A stretch of DNA of 38,332 bases, from positions 1-38,332 of the forward strand of contig CAJCDH010000128.1 in NCBI GenBank assembly GCA_903961095.1, written 5' to 3'. The notes beneath the pieces are model-generated. The model was given only the letters and a program-made list of their open reading frames with translations, was not told the DNA's origin and ran no database searches. Below are positions 15,838 through 23,590 of this stretch, in pieces. Position 1 is the first letter of the stretch. Every line of letters starts with the position of its first letter. The DNA is from an uncultured Burkholderiales bacterium. Its GTDB lineage: Bacteria; Pseudomonadota; Gammaproteobacteria; Burkholderiales; Burkholderiaceae_C. The position numbers were made by a program, and so were the translations under genes.

Positions 15838-16446
15838 TCAGTGATACATCTGCTTGGGATTGGTGTCAATCATTTCACCCTTCATCAAATACAGAGGGGC
15901 CTTGTGGTACAAAATAATGTCATGGAATGGGTCGGTCAGGATCTTCGTCATCCAAACCAAGCCTGTTTGTACATCTTTCAAAAAGAAAAGGTGAATCGTT
16001 CTGAAAAGCAAACCACCAGCACCTAAGATGAGCCAAGATGCGCCCACTTGTCTAACCCATTCTGTCAAAGTTTCCCAGGGTTCAATCATGCCAAAAAGGC
16101 CCGGTTGTATATAAAGCATCATTGGCAAAATTGCCCAGATACTCAGTAATACAATTTTTCTGTTTAAGTTGTAGCCAACTTTAATTTCTTCTTTGTATTC
16201 GTGGGTCGCTTGATTGACTTCATCGTAACCCAAGGGCTCAAAAAAGAAGTGTCCTGATTGGCGCGTTGTCATGGAGATCAGCCAAGCAATAAGTGCCGAG
16301 ATGACTGGGTCTATCAGCAGGAATGCATAGGCAACCACAAAACTGATGGCACTGATGAGGTGCAAGGTTTGGTTGATGCGGCTATGGTGGTAATAGCGGT
16401 GGTCATCAAATCGTTGAATTCTCAAGGCTTCAAAAAATGTAGTCAC
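15838..16446 (-). CDS. Conserved multi-pass membrane protein of unknown function
   Basis: I place the start at a GTG at 16446 (202 aa) because AGGAG lies 5 nt upstream; the open frame reaches 16500 without a ribosome site. It has about four hydrophobic segments (roughly 30-65, 95-115, 130-160) with conserved-looking charged and His motifs between them: DDHRYYHHSRINQTLH, SGHFFFEPLGYDEVNQ and DPFHDIILYHKAPLY. The His-rich pattern beside membrane segments recalls Mpo1/DUF962-type or fatty-acid-hydroxylase-like proteins, but I do not recognise the family with confidence. It diverges from the GT4 gene and shares its PhoB-like control region, so a role in membrane lipid modification is a reasonable guess. 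Confidence 0.6.
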   Translation of the reverse strand: MTTFFEALRIQRFDDHRYYHHSRINQTLHLISAISFVVAYAFLLIDPVISALIAWLISMTTRQSGHFFFEPLGYDEVNQATHEYKEEIKVGYNLNRKIVLLSIWAILPMMLYIQPGLFGMIEPWETLTEWVRQVGASWLILGAGGLLFRTIHLFFLKDVQTGLVWMTKILTDPFHDIILYHKAPLYLMKGEMIDTNPKQMYH

Positions 16447-16510
16447 AAAGTCTCCTGGCGGCAAATTTGAGGCAGCACGGATTGTGCATGAAGTGATCAT
16501 TCTTTAAAAC

Positions 16511-16555
16511 GATGAAATTTCCATGACAACTTTGATTTGTCATAGAAATTTCATC
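16511..16555. promoter_or_regulatory. Large inverted repeat made of two back-to-back candidate PhoB boxes
   Basis: Arms of 11 bp (GATGAAATTTC / GAAATTTCATC), one mismatch, then 7 bp (ATGACAA / TTGTCAT) surround a 7-nt centre. Each arm is a PhoB-like 7-4-7 site pointing outward: TTGTCAT-AGAA-ATTTCAT on plus (16537-16554) toward the GT4 gene, and TTGTCAT-GGAA-ATTTCAT on minus (16512-16529) toward the membrane-protein gene. Each has 6 of 7 and 5 of 7 matches. The two sites end 62-65 nt from their start codons. A third half-site pair, TTGTCAT-CAAG-TTGTTAA, lies at 16577-16594. Confidence 0.6.
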
Positions 16556-16616
16556 AAATATTTTTTCTTAACCTGATTGTCATCAAGTTGTTAAATCTTG
16601 CGTTGAAGATAGGGGG

Positions 16617-17810
16617 ATGGAAAACACAGTTGATTCTCCCATCGTGCTGGAAGATTATCCAGCAAGCCGTCCTTCCCTTCGAATTGCGGTTGTCACAGAA
16701 ACATGGCCACCTGAAGTCAATGGTGTTGCGGTTACTTTGGCCAAGCTGGTTCAAGGTTTGAGCCATCGCAATCATGATGTCCAATTGATACGGCCTCGTC
16801 AAACAAAAAATGATGGCAACTTGAACGATTCCAATCTTGAAGAAGTTTTGATGCGAGGCATGCCTATTCCGCGCTATCCAGAATTAAAACTAGGTTTACC
16901 CAGTAAAAAAACGCTGGTCAAAACTTGGACTTCGCGCCGTCCTGATGTGGTTCATATTGCAACCGAAGGGCCACTGGGCTGGTCTGCACTTCAAGCGGCA
17001 AAGGTACTAAAATTGCCTGTGACATCCGATTTTCGAACCAATTTTCAAAGCTATTCAAAGCATTACGGCGTGGGGTGGTTGCGCAAGCCAATTGTTGCCT
17101 ATTTGCGTAAATTTCACAACGCAACAGCATGTACCATGGTTCCCACTAAGGAGCTTCAAAGAACACTCATTGACAATGGTTTTATAAACCTCAAAGTGGT
17201 TTCCAGAGGTGTTGATACCAAGTTGTTCAATATGCTTAAACGCGACAATGGGCTTCGAAAATCTTGGGGTGCTAACGAGAATTCCAAAGTCATGATTTCA
17301 GTGGGCCGGATGGCGCCTGAAAAAAACTTAGAACAGGTTCTCAAATGCTTCGATGCTCTGCGTTTTATGGGAACGCAATTGAAGTTGGTCATGGTGGGGG
17401 ATGGCCCGCTGCGTGAACAATTCCAACTTCGATATCCAGACATCATTTTTCCTGGCATGTTGTCGCAAGCTGATTTGGCAGTTTATTACGCAAGCTCTGA
17501 TCTGTTTGTATTTCCAAGTCAAACAGAAACCTTCGGAAATGTCACTTTAGAAGCACTTGCCAGTGGAATTCCTGTTTTGGCTTTTGATTGTGCTGCAGCG
17601 CGTGACTGGGTCCAGCAGGGTGTCAATGGATGGTTGGTACCTGAGAATTATCCAACGGGCTTTGCTGAACAAGCCATGGCTATTTTCAAAACTCCTAACT
17701 TGTTAGAACAGGTCACTGCGAGTACCCGTCAGCAAGTGGTCCACCTAGATTGGGATCAAATTGCTGAGCAAGTTGAATCGGTTTTATGGGATGCCATTCG
17801 CATGAGGTAA
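16617..17810 (+). CDS. GT4-family glycosyltransferase (Agt / diacylglycerol glycosyltransferase-like)
   Basis: A 397-residue GT-B glycosyltransferase. The N-terminal domain begins LRIAVVTETWPPEVNGVA, the acceptor-side glycine-rich loop of GT4 enzymes. The C-terminal domain has VSRGVDTKLF, MISVGRMAPEKNLEQVL, VGDGPLREQ and SQTETFGNVTLEALASG, the E-x7-E motif that binds the sugar nucleotide. Close relatives include plant SQD2-like enzymes and Agt enzymes of Agrobacterium and Mesorhizobium that transfer glucose or glucuronic acid to diacylglycerol when phosphate is short. A PhoB-like site upstream and ugd nearby favour such a role here, but a mannosyl or other acceptor is possible. AGGGGG touches the ATG at 16617, an unusually short ribosome-site spacing. 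The 3' end overlaps lplT tail to tail by 55 nt. Confidence 0.82.
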   Translation: MENTVDSPIVLEDYPASRPSLRIAVVTETWPPEVNGVAVTLAKLVQGLSHRNHDVQLIRPRQTKNDGNLNDSNLEEVLMRGMPIPRYPELKLGLPSKKTLVKTWTSRRPDVVHIATEGPLGWSALQAAKVLKLPVTSDFRTNFQSYSKHYGVGWLRKPIVAYLRKFHNATACTMVPTKELQRTLIDNGFINLKVVSRGVDTKLFNMLKRDNGLRKSWGANENSKVMISVGRMAPEKNLEQVLKCFDALRFMGTQLKLVMVGDGPLREQFQLRYPDIIFPGMLSQADLAVYYASSDLFVFPSQTETFGNVTLEALASGIPVLAFDCAAARDWVQQGVNGWLVPENYPTGFAEQAMAIFKTPNLLEQVTASTRQQVVHLDWDQIAEQVESVLWDAIRMR

Positions 17811-19006
17811 AGGATGCCTAGGGTCATGAAGATGCCCATCAATGTCATCACCCATTTCAGTGGAAACTCCAAGGCCAGGAGCCCACTGTAAACGCCTAAC
17901 ATGATCATGACACTGGCATTCTCATTGAAGCCTTGAACGGCAATAGAGCGGCCCGCTGTCAGCAACTTATAGCCTCTATTTTGCAAAAGTGCATTCATAG
18001 GGACCATCAACATGCCGCCAGCAAAGCCTGTTAAAAGCATCAATGGAATGGCAATCCAGAGTGATGTTGAAAATACCAAGGCAGGCAAAGAGATGCCTAA
18101 CCAGAGACCCAGTGGCAAAACCCTGTAAGCCTGGTGAAGCGCCACCATATGTCCAGCCATACCTGCACCAAAAATAACACCAAATGCAACTACCGCTTGT
18201 AGCAAGCTGGCTTGTTCTAATGGCATGTCAAGTGCTTCCTTGGCCCATAGCAATACCGCAAATTGCACAACTGCGCCTACACCCCAAAAAAGTGTGGTCA
18301 CAGCCAATGACAATTTACCGACGGCGTCTTTCCAAAGTATTCGGTTGCTTTGTAAAAAATTCTTAAAAAGTGCAATGGGCTTCATGCTTTGCTGCACATA
18401 TTTGATATCAACATGGGGAATGCCAAAGTTGAGCATGGCTGCTGCGATGTAGATCACAATCAAAGACAGAAGAGGACCCGCATATTGGGTTTGAATAGGC
18501 AGATTCAAATGCTGAATAAAACCCTGATTGAGCAATGCCATGTGCTCGAAGTTCTTAGAAGCAACAAGCAGTCCCCCGCAAGCCGTACCCAAAATGACCG
18601 ACATGACCACGGTGACTTCTAACCAACCGTTGGCTTTGACCAAATGCTCTGCAGGAACTGTCTCAGTCACTAGACCATATTTGGCGGGTGCGTAGGCAGA
18701 CGCAGCCATCCCCACAATGGCAAAAGCAAGCATGGGATGAAAACTGGTGAAGATAAACGCTACGCCTACTACTTTCAATGCATTCATACAAGCCATCAGT
18801 TTGGCTTTGGCGTAAGCATCGGCAAGCGGCCCCATCAGGGGTGCTAAAAATACATAAGAAAGTGTGAAAGAAAACTTGAGAAGAGGTGCCCACCATCCAG
18901 CATAGCCTTGCTCACTGAGAAAGGCGATTCCCAAAATTAGAAAAGCATTGTCAGCCAGACCTGATGCAAATTGAGCGCTGATCAGGTAGAAGAAACCCTT
19001 TGGCAT
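17756..19006 (-). CDS. lplT: Lysophospholipid transporter LplT (major facilitator superfamily)
   Basis: A roughly 12-helix inner-membrane transporter. The N-terminus MPKGFFYLISAQFASGLADN and the following QGYAGWWAPLLKFSFTLSY are characteristic of LplT, which flips lysophospholipids inward for re-acylation. I chose the ATG at 19006 (416 aa), 8 nt after the ugd stop; a TTG at 19033 would overlap ugd and add a basic tail of nine residues. No acyl-ACP synthetase/acyltransferase (Aas) domain is fused or adjacent, unlike Escherichia coli lplT-aas. The position after ugd and opposite a GT4 gene links it to membrane lipid turnover. The last 55 nt overlap the GT4 gene on the other strand. Confidence 0.88.
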   Translation of the reverse strand: MPKGFFYLISAQFASGLADNAFLILGIAFLSEQGYAGWWAPLLKFSFTLSYVFLAPLMGPLADAYAKAKLMACMNALKVVGVAFIFTSFHPMLAFAIVGMAASAYAPAKYGLVTETVPAEHLVKANGWLEVTVVMSVILGTACGGLLVASKNFEHMALLNQGFIQHLNLPIQTQYAGPLLSLIVIYIAAAMLNFGIPHVDIKYVQQSMKPIALFKNFLQSNRILWKDAVGKLSLAVTTLFWGVGAVVQFAVLLWAKEALDMPLEQASLLQAVVAFGVIFGAGMAGHMVALHQAYRVLPLGLWLGISLPALVFSTSLWIAIPLMLLTGFAGGMLMVPMNALLQNRGYKLLTAGRSIAVQGFNENASVMIMLGVYSGLLALEFPLKWVMTLMGIFMTLGILYLMRMASHKTDSTCSAI

Positions 19007-19013
19007 ATTTGAC

Positions 19014-20435
19014 TTATGCCGATGCTTCCTCAACGTTTTGCTGAGTTCGGCCTGCCTTGAAATTCAAAGCCAACTGATTGCGCCTGCCAATACCTTGGTA
19101 GGCAATTCCCAAATCTTCAAGCAATTGAGGGTCATACAAATTGCGACCATCTAAAATGAAAGCTTGATTCATGCAAGCTTTAAGCGCTTCAAAATCGGGA
19201 TGATGGAATGTCTTCCATTCTGTGACGACCAAAAGCGCATCTGCATTGTTGGCAGCTTCGTAGGCTGAGTCGGCCATATGAAAACGGCTTAAATCAGCTT
19301 TGTTTGGGATGTCGTGGGCCACAGCTTCAGATCCTTCTTTAGAAACAAGAGGATCAAAAGCGCTAACTTGTGCGCCACGTCGAAGCAGTTCTTGAATGAT
19401 GACGCGGCTAGGAGCTTCTCGCATGTCATCTGTATTGGGCTTGAATGCCAAACCCCAAATTGCAAACTTGAGACCACTGAAATTGTCTCCAAAATGCTGA
19501 ATCAAACGTGAGACAAGTAAAGTTTTTTGCTGATCATTGACATTTTCAACGGCGGTGACAACCTTCATCTGACTGCCGCAATCTAAGGCCGTTTGAATCA
19601 GTGCGCGTGTGTCTTTTGGAAAACAGCTGCCACCATAGCCAGTACCCGCATACAAGAAGTCGTGCCCAATGCGTTGATCTGCTCCGATGCCCCTGCGAAT
19701 GCTGTCGATGTCTGCTCCCAGTAAATCGGACAGGTTGGCAATTTCATTCATGAAAGAAATTCGTGTTGCCAACATGGCATTGGCAGCATATTTTGTGAGC
19801 TCGGCACTTCGAACCCCCATCCAGATAGTGCGCGCATGGTGTCTGTTGAAGCTGGAGTAAAGAAGCTCCATTTTTTGGTGGACAGTCTTGTAATTAGGAC
19901 CTTCATCCAAACCAATCACAATACGGTCAGGGTGCATGAAGTCTTTAATTGCTGCACCTTCTTTCAAGAATTCTGGATTAGAGATAACTTCAAATAATGA
20001 GTCTGTAATGCCTCGTTTGTTCAATTCATCTTGCAGACATTTTTGAACGCGATAGGCGGTACCCACTGGCACCGTGGATTTATTCACAATGACTTTGAAT
20101 TTTTTCAAATGACGGCCTATTTGGCTGGCTACTGCCAAGACATGCTGCAAATCAGCAGAGCCATCTTCTTTAGACGGGGTGCCAACTGCAATAAATATGA
20201 CTTCACCATGTTCAACGGCCTGCGCCATGTCTGTGGTGAAGTGAATTCGACCTTCAGCCCTGTTCCGAGCCATGAGTTCTTGGAGACCAGGCTCATAAAT
20301 GGGTAAGCCAGCAGCGTTGAGTGTGGCCACTTTTTGGGTATCACTGTCAATGCAAATAACTTGGTGGCCTAGGTCTGCCAAACATCCGCCCGTAACCAAG
20401 CCTACGTAACCAGCGCCAACGATTGAAATTTTCAT
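19014..20435 (-). CDS. ugd: UDP-glucose 6-dehydrogenase
   Basis: Oxidises UDP-glucose to UDP-glucuronate in the cytosol with two NAD+. The 473 residues have the NAD-binding loop IVGAGYVGLVTGG at the N-terminus, VGTPSKEDGSADL, NKSTVPVGT, NPEFLKEG, and catalytic Cys271 in GGSCFPKD; the C-terminal domain has GLAFKPNTDDMREAPS. The ATG at 20435 has a strong AAGGAGAT site. It provides the uronic-acid precursor for the epimerase encoded upstream (UDP-GlcA to UDP-GalA) and possibly for the GT4 enzyme. It lies 108 nt after lptF, in a gap with a PhoB-like array, so it probably has its own promoter as well. Confidence 0.96.
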   Translation of the reverse strand: MKISIVGAGYVGLVTGGCLADLGHQVICIDSDTQKVATLNAAGLPIYEPGLQELMARNRAEGRIHFTTDMAQAVEHGEVIFIAVGTPSKEDGSADLQHVLAVASQIGRHLKKFKVIVNKSTVPVGTAYRVQKCLQDELNKRGITDSLFEVISNPEFLKEGAAIKDFMHPDRIVIGLDEGPNYKTVHQKMELLYSSFNRHHARTIWMGVRSAELTKYAANAMLATRISFMNEIANLSDLLGADIDSIRRGIGADQRIGHDFLYAGTGYGGSCFPKDTRALIQTALDCGSQMKVVTAVENVNDQQKTLLVSRLIQHFGDNFSGLKFAIWGLAFKPNTDDMREAPSRVIIQELLRRGAQVSAFDPLVSKEGSEAVAHDIPNKADLSRFHMADSAYEAANNADALLVVTEWKTFHHPDFEALKACMNQAFILDGRNLYDPQLLEDLGIAYQGIGRRNQLALNFKAGRTQQNVEEASA

Positions 20436-20484
20436 GGTGATCTCCTTGAATGAACTTATTTTGGAGATTGAAAATTTCTGTGTC

Positions 20485-20513
20485 GTGACTAATTCGTGTA
20501 TTTTTCGTGACGG
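20485..20513 (-). promoter_or_regulatory. Candidate PhoB-box array upstream of ugd
   Basis: On the minus strand three 7-mers occur at exact 11-nt spacing: CCGTCAC-GAAA-AATACAC-GAAT-TAGTCAC, matching the half-site in 6, 3 and 5 of 7 positions. The middle unit is poor, which limits confidence. The array ends 49 nt before the ugd start. Confidence 0.38.
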
Positions 20514-20543
20514 TTATGTGCTTTGAAAAATGTCATCAAGGGC

Positions 20544-21632
20544 CTATTTGCTAGGAATAAGTCTTCTCCAATGCAAATTGAATTCAGTGTGTAAGTACCA
20601 AATCAACACAATCAGCGTACTTGTGCCATGGACAATTAGCATCATGCCGCCAAAAGTTACGGTGCCATCTGCAATCAAGCGTTTACCAATGGTCAGCATG
20701 TTGTAGTAGCCTACAAAACACAGGAGGGCCATGCCCAATGAATAGCTTCTCCCAATCCGTGGATTGACGCTTGCAATTTGAACAGCTAGAAGAGCTAAGT
20801 TGATGGCGGCTATAAACAACCCAATTCTCCAGAAAAGTTCTCCTTGGTTGATGCGATCCTTGCTTTTAAAAAGCTCAGCTGTGCCCAGCATTTGGCTCTG
20901 CATGCCAGATAAAACTTGACGACTTGTGGGGTCTAACCAATACTTGAATTGATTAAATTCAGTCGACCGCACTTCACCAGTTTGGTGGTCTATGACTGTT
21001 TGTTGCCCTTGACTCAAAGCTAAAAACTTGTCTTTATTCAGCCACTCGATGCTGCCTGCTTTGGCCGTCGTAATGGTCTCGAGGTGAGCATCTATGTTTG
21101 AAATAAACACACTGCTGGCCTCGTCATCACTTTTCTGTTTCTTTTCAATGAAAAAGACCATTTGTTTAGATTTTGATTCTTGAAACTGACCTGGGCTGAC
21201 CCTTTCTATGTCGCTTCTCTTTTCAAAGTTATCTTTCAAATACTGCGTTTGTTCATTGCTCCAAGGCCAAGCAAAAAGTGCCAGTATTGCAATGGTCAAT
21301 ACGATGGGCCAAGAAAAATAGAAGAGCGGTTTTAGAAATTTGGTAAGACTTACGCCACTTGAAAACCAGATCACCATTTCACTGTCGAGGTACATTCGTG
21401 AAAATGTGTAGACCACCGATACAAACAAACTCAAGGTCAAAATGGGGCCTGCATTGCCAATACCATTGAGGCCGATCAGCAAGATCACCTCGGAGGGATC
21501 GACTTTGCCCTTTGACGCCTGGCCCAAAATTCGAATGAGCATGATGGTCATGACAATGGTAAATAGGATGACCGTTGCCCCCCCAAAATTCCGAAGCAAA
21601 TCTTTTTGAATACTTTTTTGAAATAGATTCAT
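20544..21632 (-). CDS. lptF: LPS export permease LptF (no adjacent lptG)
   Basis: A 362-residue LptF/LptG-family inner-membrane permease. The N-terminus (SIQKDLLRNFGGATVILFT, IRILGQASKGKVDPSEV, TLSLFVSVVYTFSRMYLDSE) carries the LptF-specific pattern. Three N-terminal helices, a periplasmic domain (about 135-265) and three C-terminal helices match the family. With LptG and LptB it extracts LPS from the inner membrane. In most betaproteobacteria lptF and lptG are adjacent; here the neighbours are an epimerase and ugd, and no lptG is present. It may be the sole LptF relocated, or a second copy dedicated to altered LPS. Confidence 0.88.
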   Translation of the reverse strand: MNLFQKSIQKDLLRNFGGATVILFTIVMTIMLIRILGQASKGKVDPSEVILLIGLNGIGNAGPILTLSLFVSVVYTFSRMYLDSEMVIWFSSGVSLTKFLKPLFYFSWPIVLTIAILALFAWPWSNEQTQYLKDNFEKRSDIERVSPGQFQESKSKQMVFFIEKKQKSDDEASSVFISNIDAHLETITTAKAGSIEWLNKDKFLALSQGQQTVIDHQTGEVRSTEFNQFKYWLDPTSRQVLSGMQSQMLGTAELFKSKDRINQGELFWRIGLFIAAINLALLAVQIASVNPRIGRSYSLGMALLCFVGYYNMLTIGKRLIADGTVTFGGMMLIVHGTSTLIVLIWYLHTEFNLHWRRLIPSK

Positions 21633-21665
21633 CTCATCACTGATCCATTTGTGTCAACTTTGAGC

Positions 21666-22670
21666 TTACACCGGATTCCATTTTCCCAACCACTCAACCA
21701 TCTCAAGCAAGCCATCTTCAAGGCTTGTATGAGGCCAGTCACCAATCAGTTGTCTCAGTTTCTCTTCACTGGCGCAGGTAAGCGGCACGTCAGAAACTTG
21801 CATTGGCAATAACTCAATCACTGGTTCAAGCTTTAAAACCTTTGCCAGTGTTTGCACAAACTCAGTGACTTGAACAGGATTTGAATGCCCAACGTTCACC
21901 ACATCTGCATAAGTTTGATTGATGCCGCGCTCAATGAGACGGCCAATTGCGAATACGGTGTCACCTACAAACGTGAAATCGCGCTGCAATAAGCCGCTCC
22001 CAAACAATTGAATGGCTTGTTGTTTGCGCATTTTCTGGGCAAAGATAAATGGCGCCATGTCTAGCCGACCCCAAGGCCCGTAGACTGTGAAAAATCTCAG
22101 ACCCAATGAAGGTGTTTGGTATTGTGCGAAATATGCTTTGGCCATCTGCTCATTGGCGATCTTGGTGGCAGCGTAGAAAGATTCAGGCGTGTCACATCGA
22201 TCGGTCTCTTTAAATGGCGCCTCTGTTCTTGCGCCATACACGCTGGAGGAGCTGGCGTATAAGAATTGCTTAATGCCATGCGTGTTACAAGCGTCAAGGA
22301 CATTCGCAAACCCATTCAAATTCGATTTAACGAAGTCCATCGGTGATTTGACTGAGTGTCTGACTCCTGCTTGAGCCGCTAGGTGGACGACGACATCAGG
22401 TTCTATTTTTTGAAACAATTTGGAAACAGAAGCGTGATCAGAAATGTCTATCGATTGGTATTCAATGTCATTTCTCTTTAAAAAATGTGCAATTCGATCA
22501 GATCTGAGGCGCTGGAGAGCTAGGTGGTGTAAATCGCCCACATCGAAAAACTGATTTCTAAAGTTGAAAATATCACAAGCCACAACTTCGTAGCCAAGTT
22601 CGCTCAAGTGCTCGGCCAGCTTAGATCCAATAAATCCTGCAGCACCTGTGATCAGAACTTTTCTTGTCAT
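21666..22670 (-). CDS. UDP-glucuronate 4-epimerase-like NAD-dependent sugar epimerase
   Basis: A 334-residue extended short-chain dehydrogenase. The NAD loop TGAAGFIG is at residues 9-16, the SSSVYG motif at 141-146, and catalytic Tyr166 and Lys170 lie in YAATK. YGPWGRLDMAPF (about 197-208) is the signature that separates UDP-glucuronate 4-epimerases (LpsL/CapI/GAE type, usually WGRPDMA) from GalE. The likely product is UDP-galacturonate, using the UDP-glucuronate made by Ugd two genes downstream. Its start is only about 15 nt from a perfect inverted repeat shared with the divergent PAP2 operon. Another UDP-sugar 4-epimerase activity is possible. Confidence 0.85.
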   Translation of the reverse strand: MTRKVLITGAAGFIGSKLAEHLSELGYEVVACDIFNFRNQFFDVGDLHHLALQRLRSDRIAHFLKRNDIEYQSIDISDHASVSKLFQKIEPDVVVHLAAQAGVRHSVKSPMDFVKSNLNGFANVLDACNTHGIKQFLYASSSSVYGARTEAPFKETDRCDTPESFYAATKIANEQMAKAYFAQYQTPSLGLRFFTVYGPWGRLDMAPFIFAQKMRKQQAIQLFGSGLLQRDFTFVGDTVFAIGRLIERGINQTYADVVNVGHSNPVQVTEFVQTLAKVLKLEPVIELLPMQVSDVPLTCASEEKLRQLIGDWPHTSLEDGLLEMVEWLGKWNPV

Positions 22671-22685
22671 TCAATCAATTTAGAA

Positions 22686-22727
22686 AAGTTTCATGACATT
22701 GTCATGAAACTTGGTTGAAATATTCAT
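22686..22727. promoter_or_regulatory. Perfect 12-bp inverted repeat between divergent epimerase and PAP2 operons
   Basis: AAGTTTCATGAC-ATT-GTCATGAAACTT occupies 22686-22712. Each arm also reads as the start of an outward-facing PhoB-like site: TTGTCAT-GAAA-CTTGGTT-GAAA-TATTCAT on plus (22699-22727; 6, 3 and 4 of 7) and ATGTCAT-GAAA-CTTTTCT on minus. No T-run follows, so it is not a terminator. Either PhoB or a different palindrome-binding regulator could use it. Confidence 0.5.
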
Positions 22728-22763
22728 GTAGCAAAAGGCCTTTGGCCTGATGCCGACTCATTT

Positions 22764-23576
22764 ATGAATACTTCTGTCACACACGACGCTTCTTCCAAAT
22801 TAATCCTACTTTCAGTTGGAATGCTTCTGTGCTTGAGTGTTTCTTTGAGTTTTTTACTCATTTCTTTTGAGCTCAATCAACTCTGGATGTTGAGCATTCA
22901 TGCCGCGCCCATACTGCCAACTTGGGTTTGGTCATTCATCAACATTGGCGGTGATGCATGGGTTGTTTTGCTCATTTTGCTGCTGGCTGAAAGGCGGCCT
23001 GGAGAAATAACTTCCTGGGTCCTTAAAACCTGGTTGACCGGTGCAGTGTTAGTTCAATTCTTCAAAATCTTCTTTCCCATGCCTAGACCTGCCAATGTCT
23101 TAGGCAAAGAGATGTTGTCATTGATTGACCACCCACCTATGTTCAGTGGGTCAATGCCTTCTGGGCACGCATTGGCTGCAGTTTCATGTGCACTCATTTT
23201 GTGCACGGTATTAAGACAAAGAGGCATTTCTCGTTCAATATTGTTGCTGATCTCGGTCTTTGCAGGTCTTGTTGCATGGGCCAGGGTGGCTGTGGGTGCA
23301 CATTGGCCGTCCGATGTCATTGCCGGCGTTGGATTGGCATTTTTTGTAGTCACTCTGACGCATTTTTGGGAGAGTAAGCACACCTGGAATCACTGGTTGA
23401 AGTCACAACATGGCACTTTGCTGCTTGCTTTGATTCACATTCTGATTGCACTGCATCTGCTTTCACCTCAATCCGACTTTTTCTTTGTCTACCTTTTTCA
23501 ATTGAGCTTGGCATGTCTTTCTTTGTTCAAGGCTATGTCACTCATCAAAGAATTTCTGAGGCTTAGAGCCTACTGA
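22764..23576 (+). CDS. PAP2-family membrane phosphatase (first copy)
   Basis: A 270-residue multi-pass protein with the three PAP2 phosphatase motifs: K-x6-RP at 101-109 (KIFFPMPRP), PSGH at 132-135, and R-x5-H-x3-D at 174-184 (RVAVGAHWPSD). These form the active site facing the periplasm. Members dephosphorylate phosphatidate, phosphatidylglycerol phosphate, undecaprenyl diphosphate or the 1-phosphate of lipid A (LpxE). It opens a tightly spaced operon ending in a second PAP2 enzyme and including a polyprenyl-phosphate sugar synthase and a GT83 transferase, so a lipid A or carrier-lipid substrate is most likely. The ATG at 22764 has no obvious ribosome site. Confidence 0.85.
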   Translation: MNTSVTHDASSKLILLSVGMLLCLSVSLSFLLISFELNQLWMLSIHAAPILPTWVWSFINIGGDAWVVLLILLLAERRPGEITSWVLKTWLTGAVLVQFFKIFFPMPRPANVLGKEMLSLIDHPPMFSGSMPSGHALAAVSCALILCTVLRQRGISRSILLLISVFAGLVAWARVAVGAHWPSDVIAGVGLAFFVVTLTHFWESKHTWNHWLKSQHGTLLLALIHILIALHLLSPQSDFFFVYLFQLSLACLSLFKAMSLIKEFLRLRAY

Positions 23577-23590
23577 CCAGTCAAACGGTG

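Noticed and set aside
16511-16555. Reading the palindrome as an intrinsic terminator
   Set aside because: It lies between divergent genes, is A/T-rich without a GC stem, and has no T-run directly after either arm.
20436-20543. A small gene or RNA in the 108-nt lptF-ugd gap
   Set aside because: No open frame with a ribosome site and no convincing hairpin; it is better explained as the ugd promoter region.
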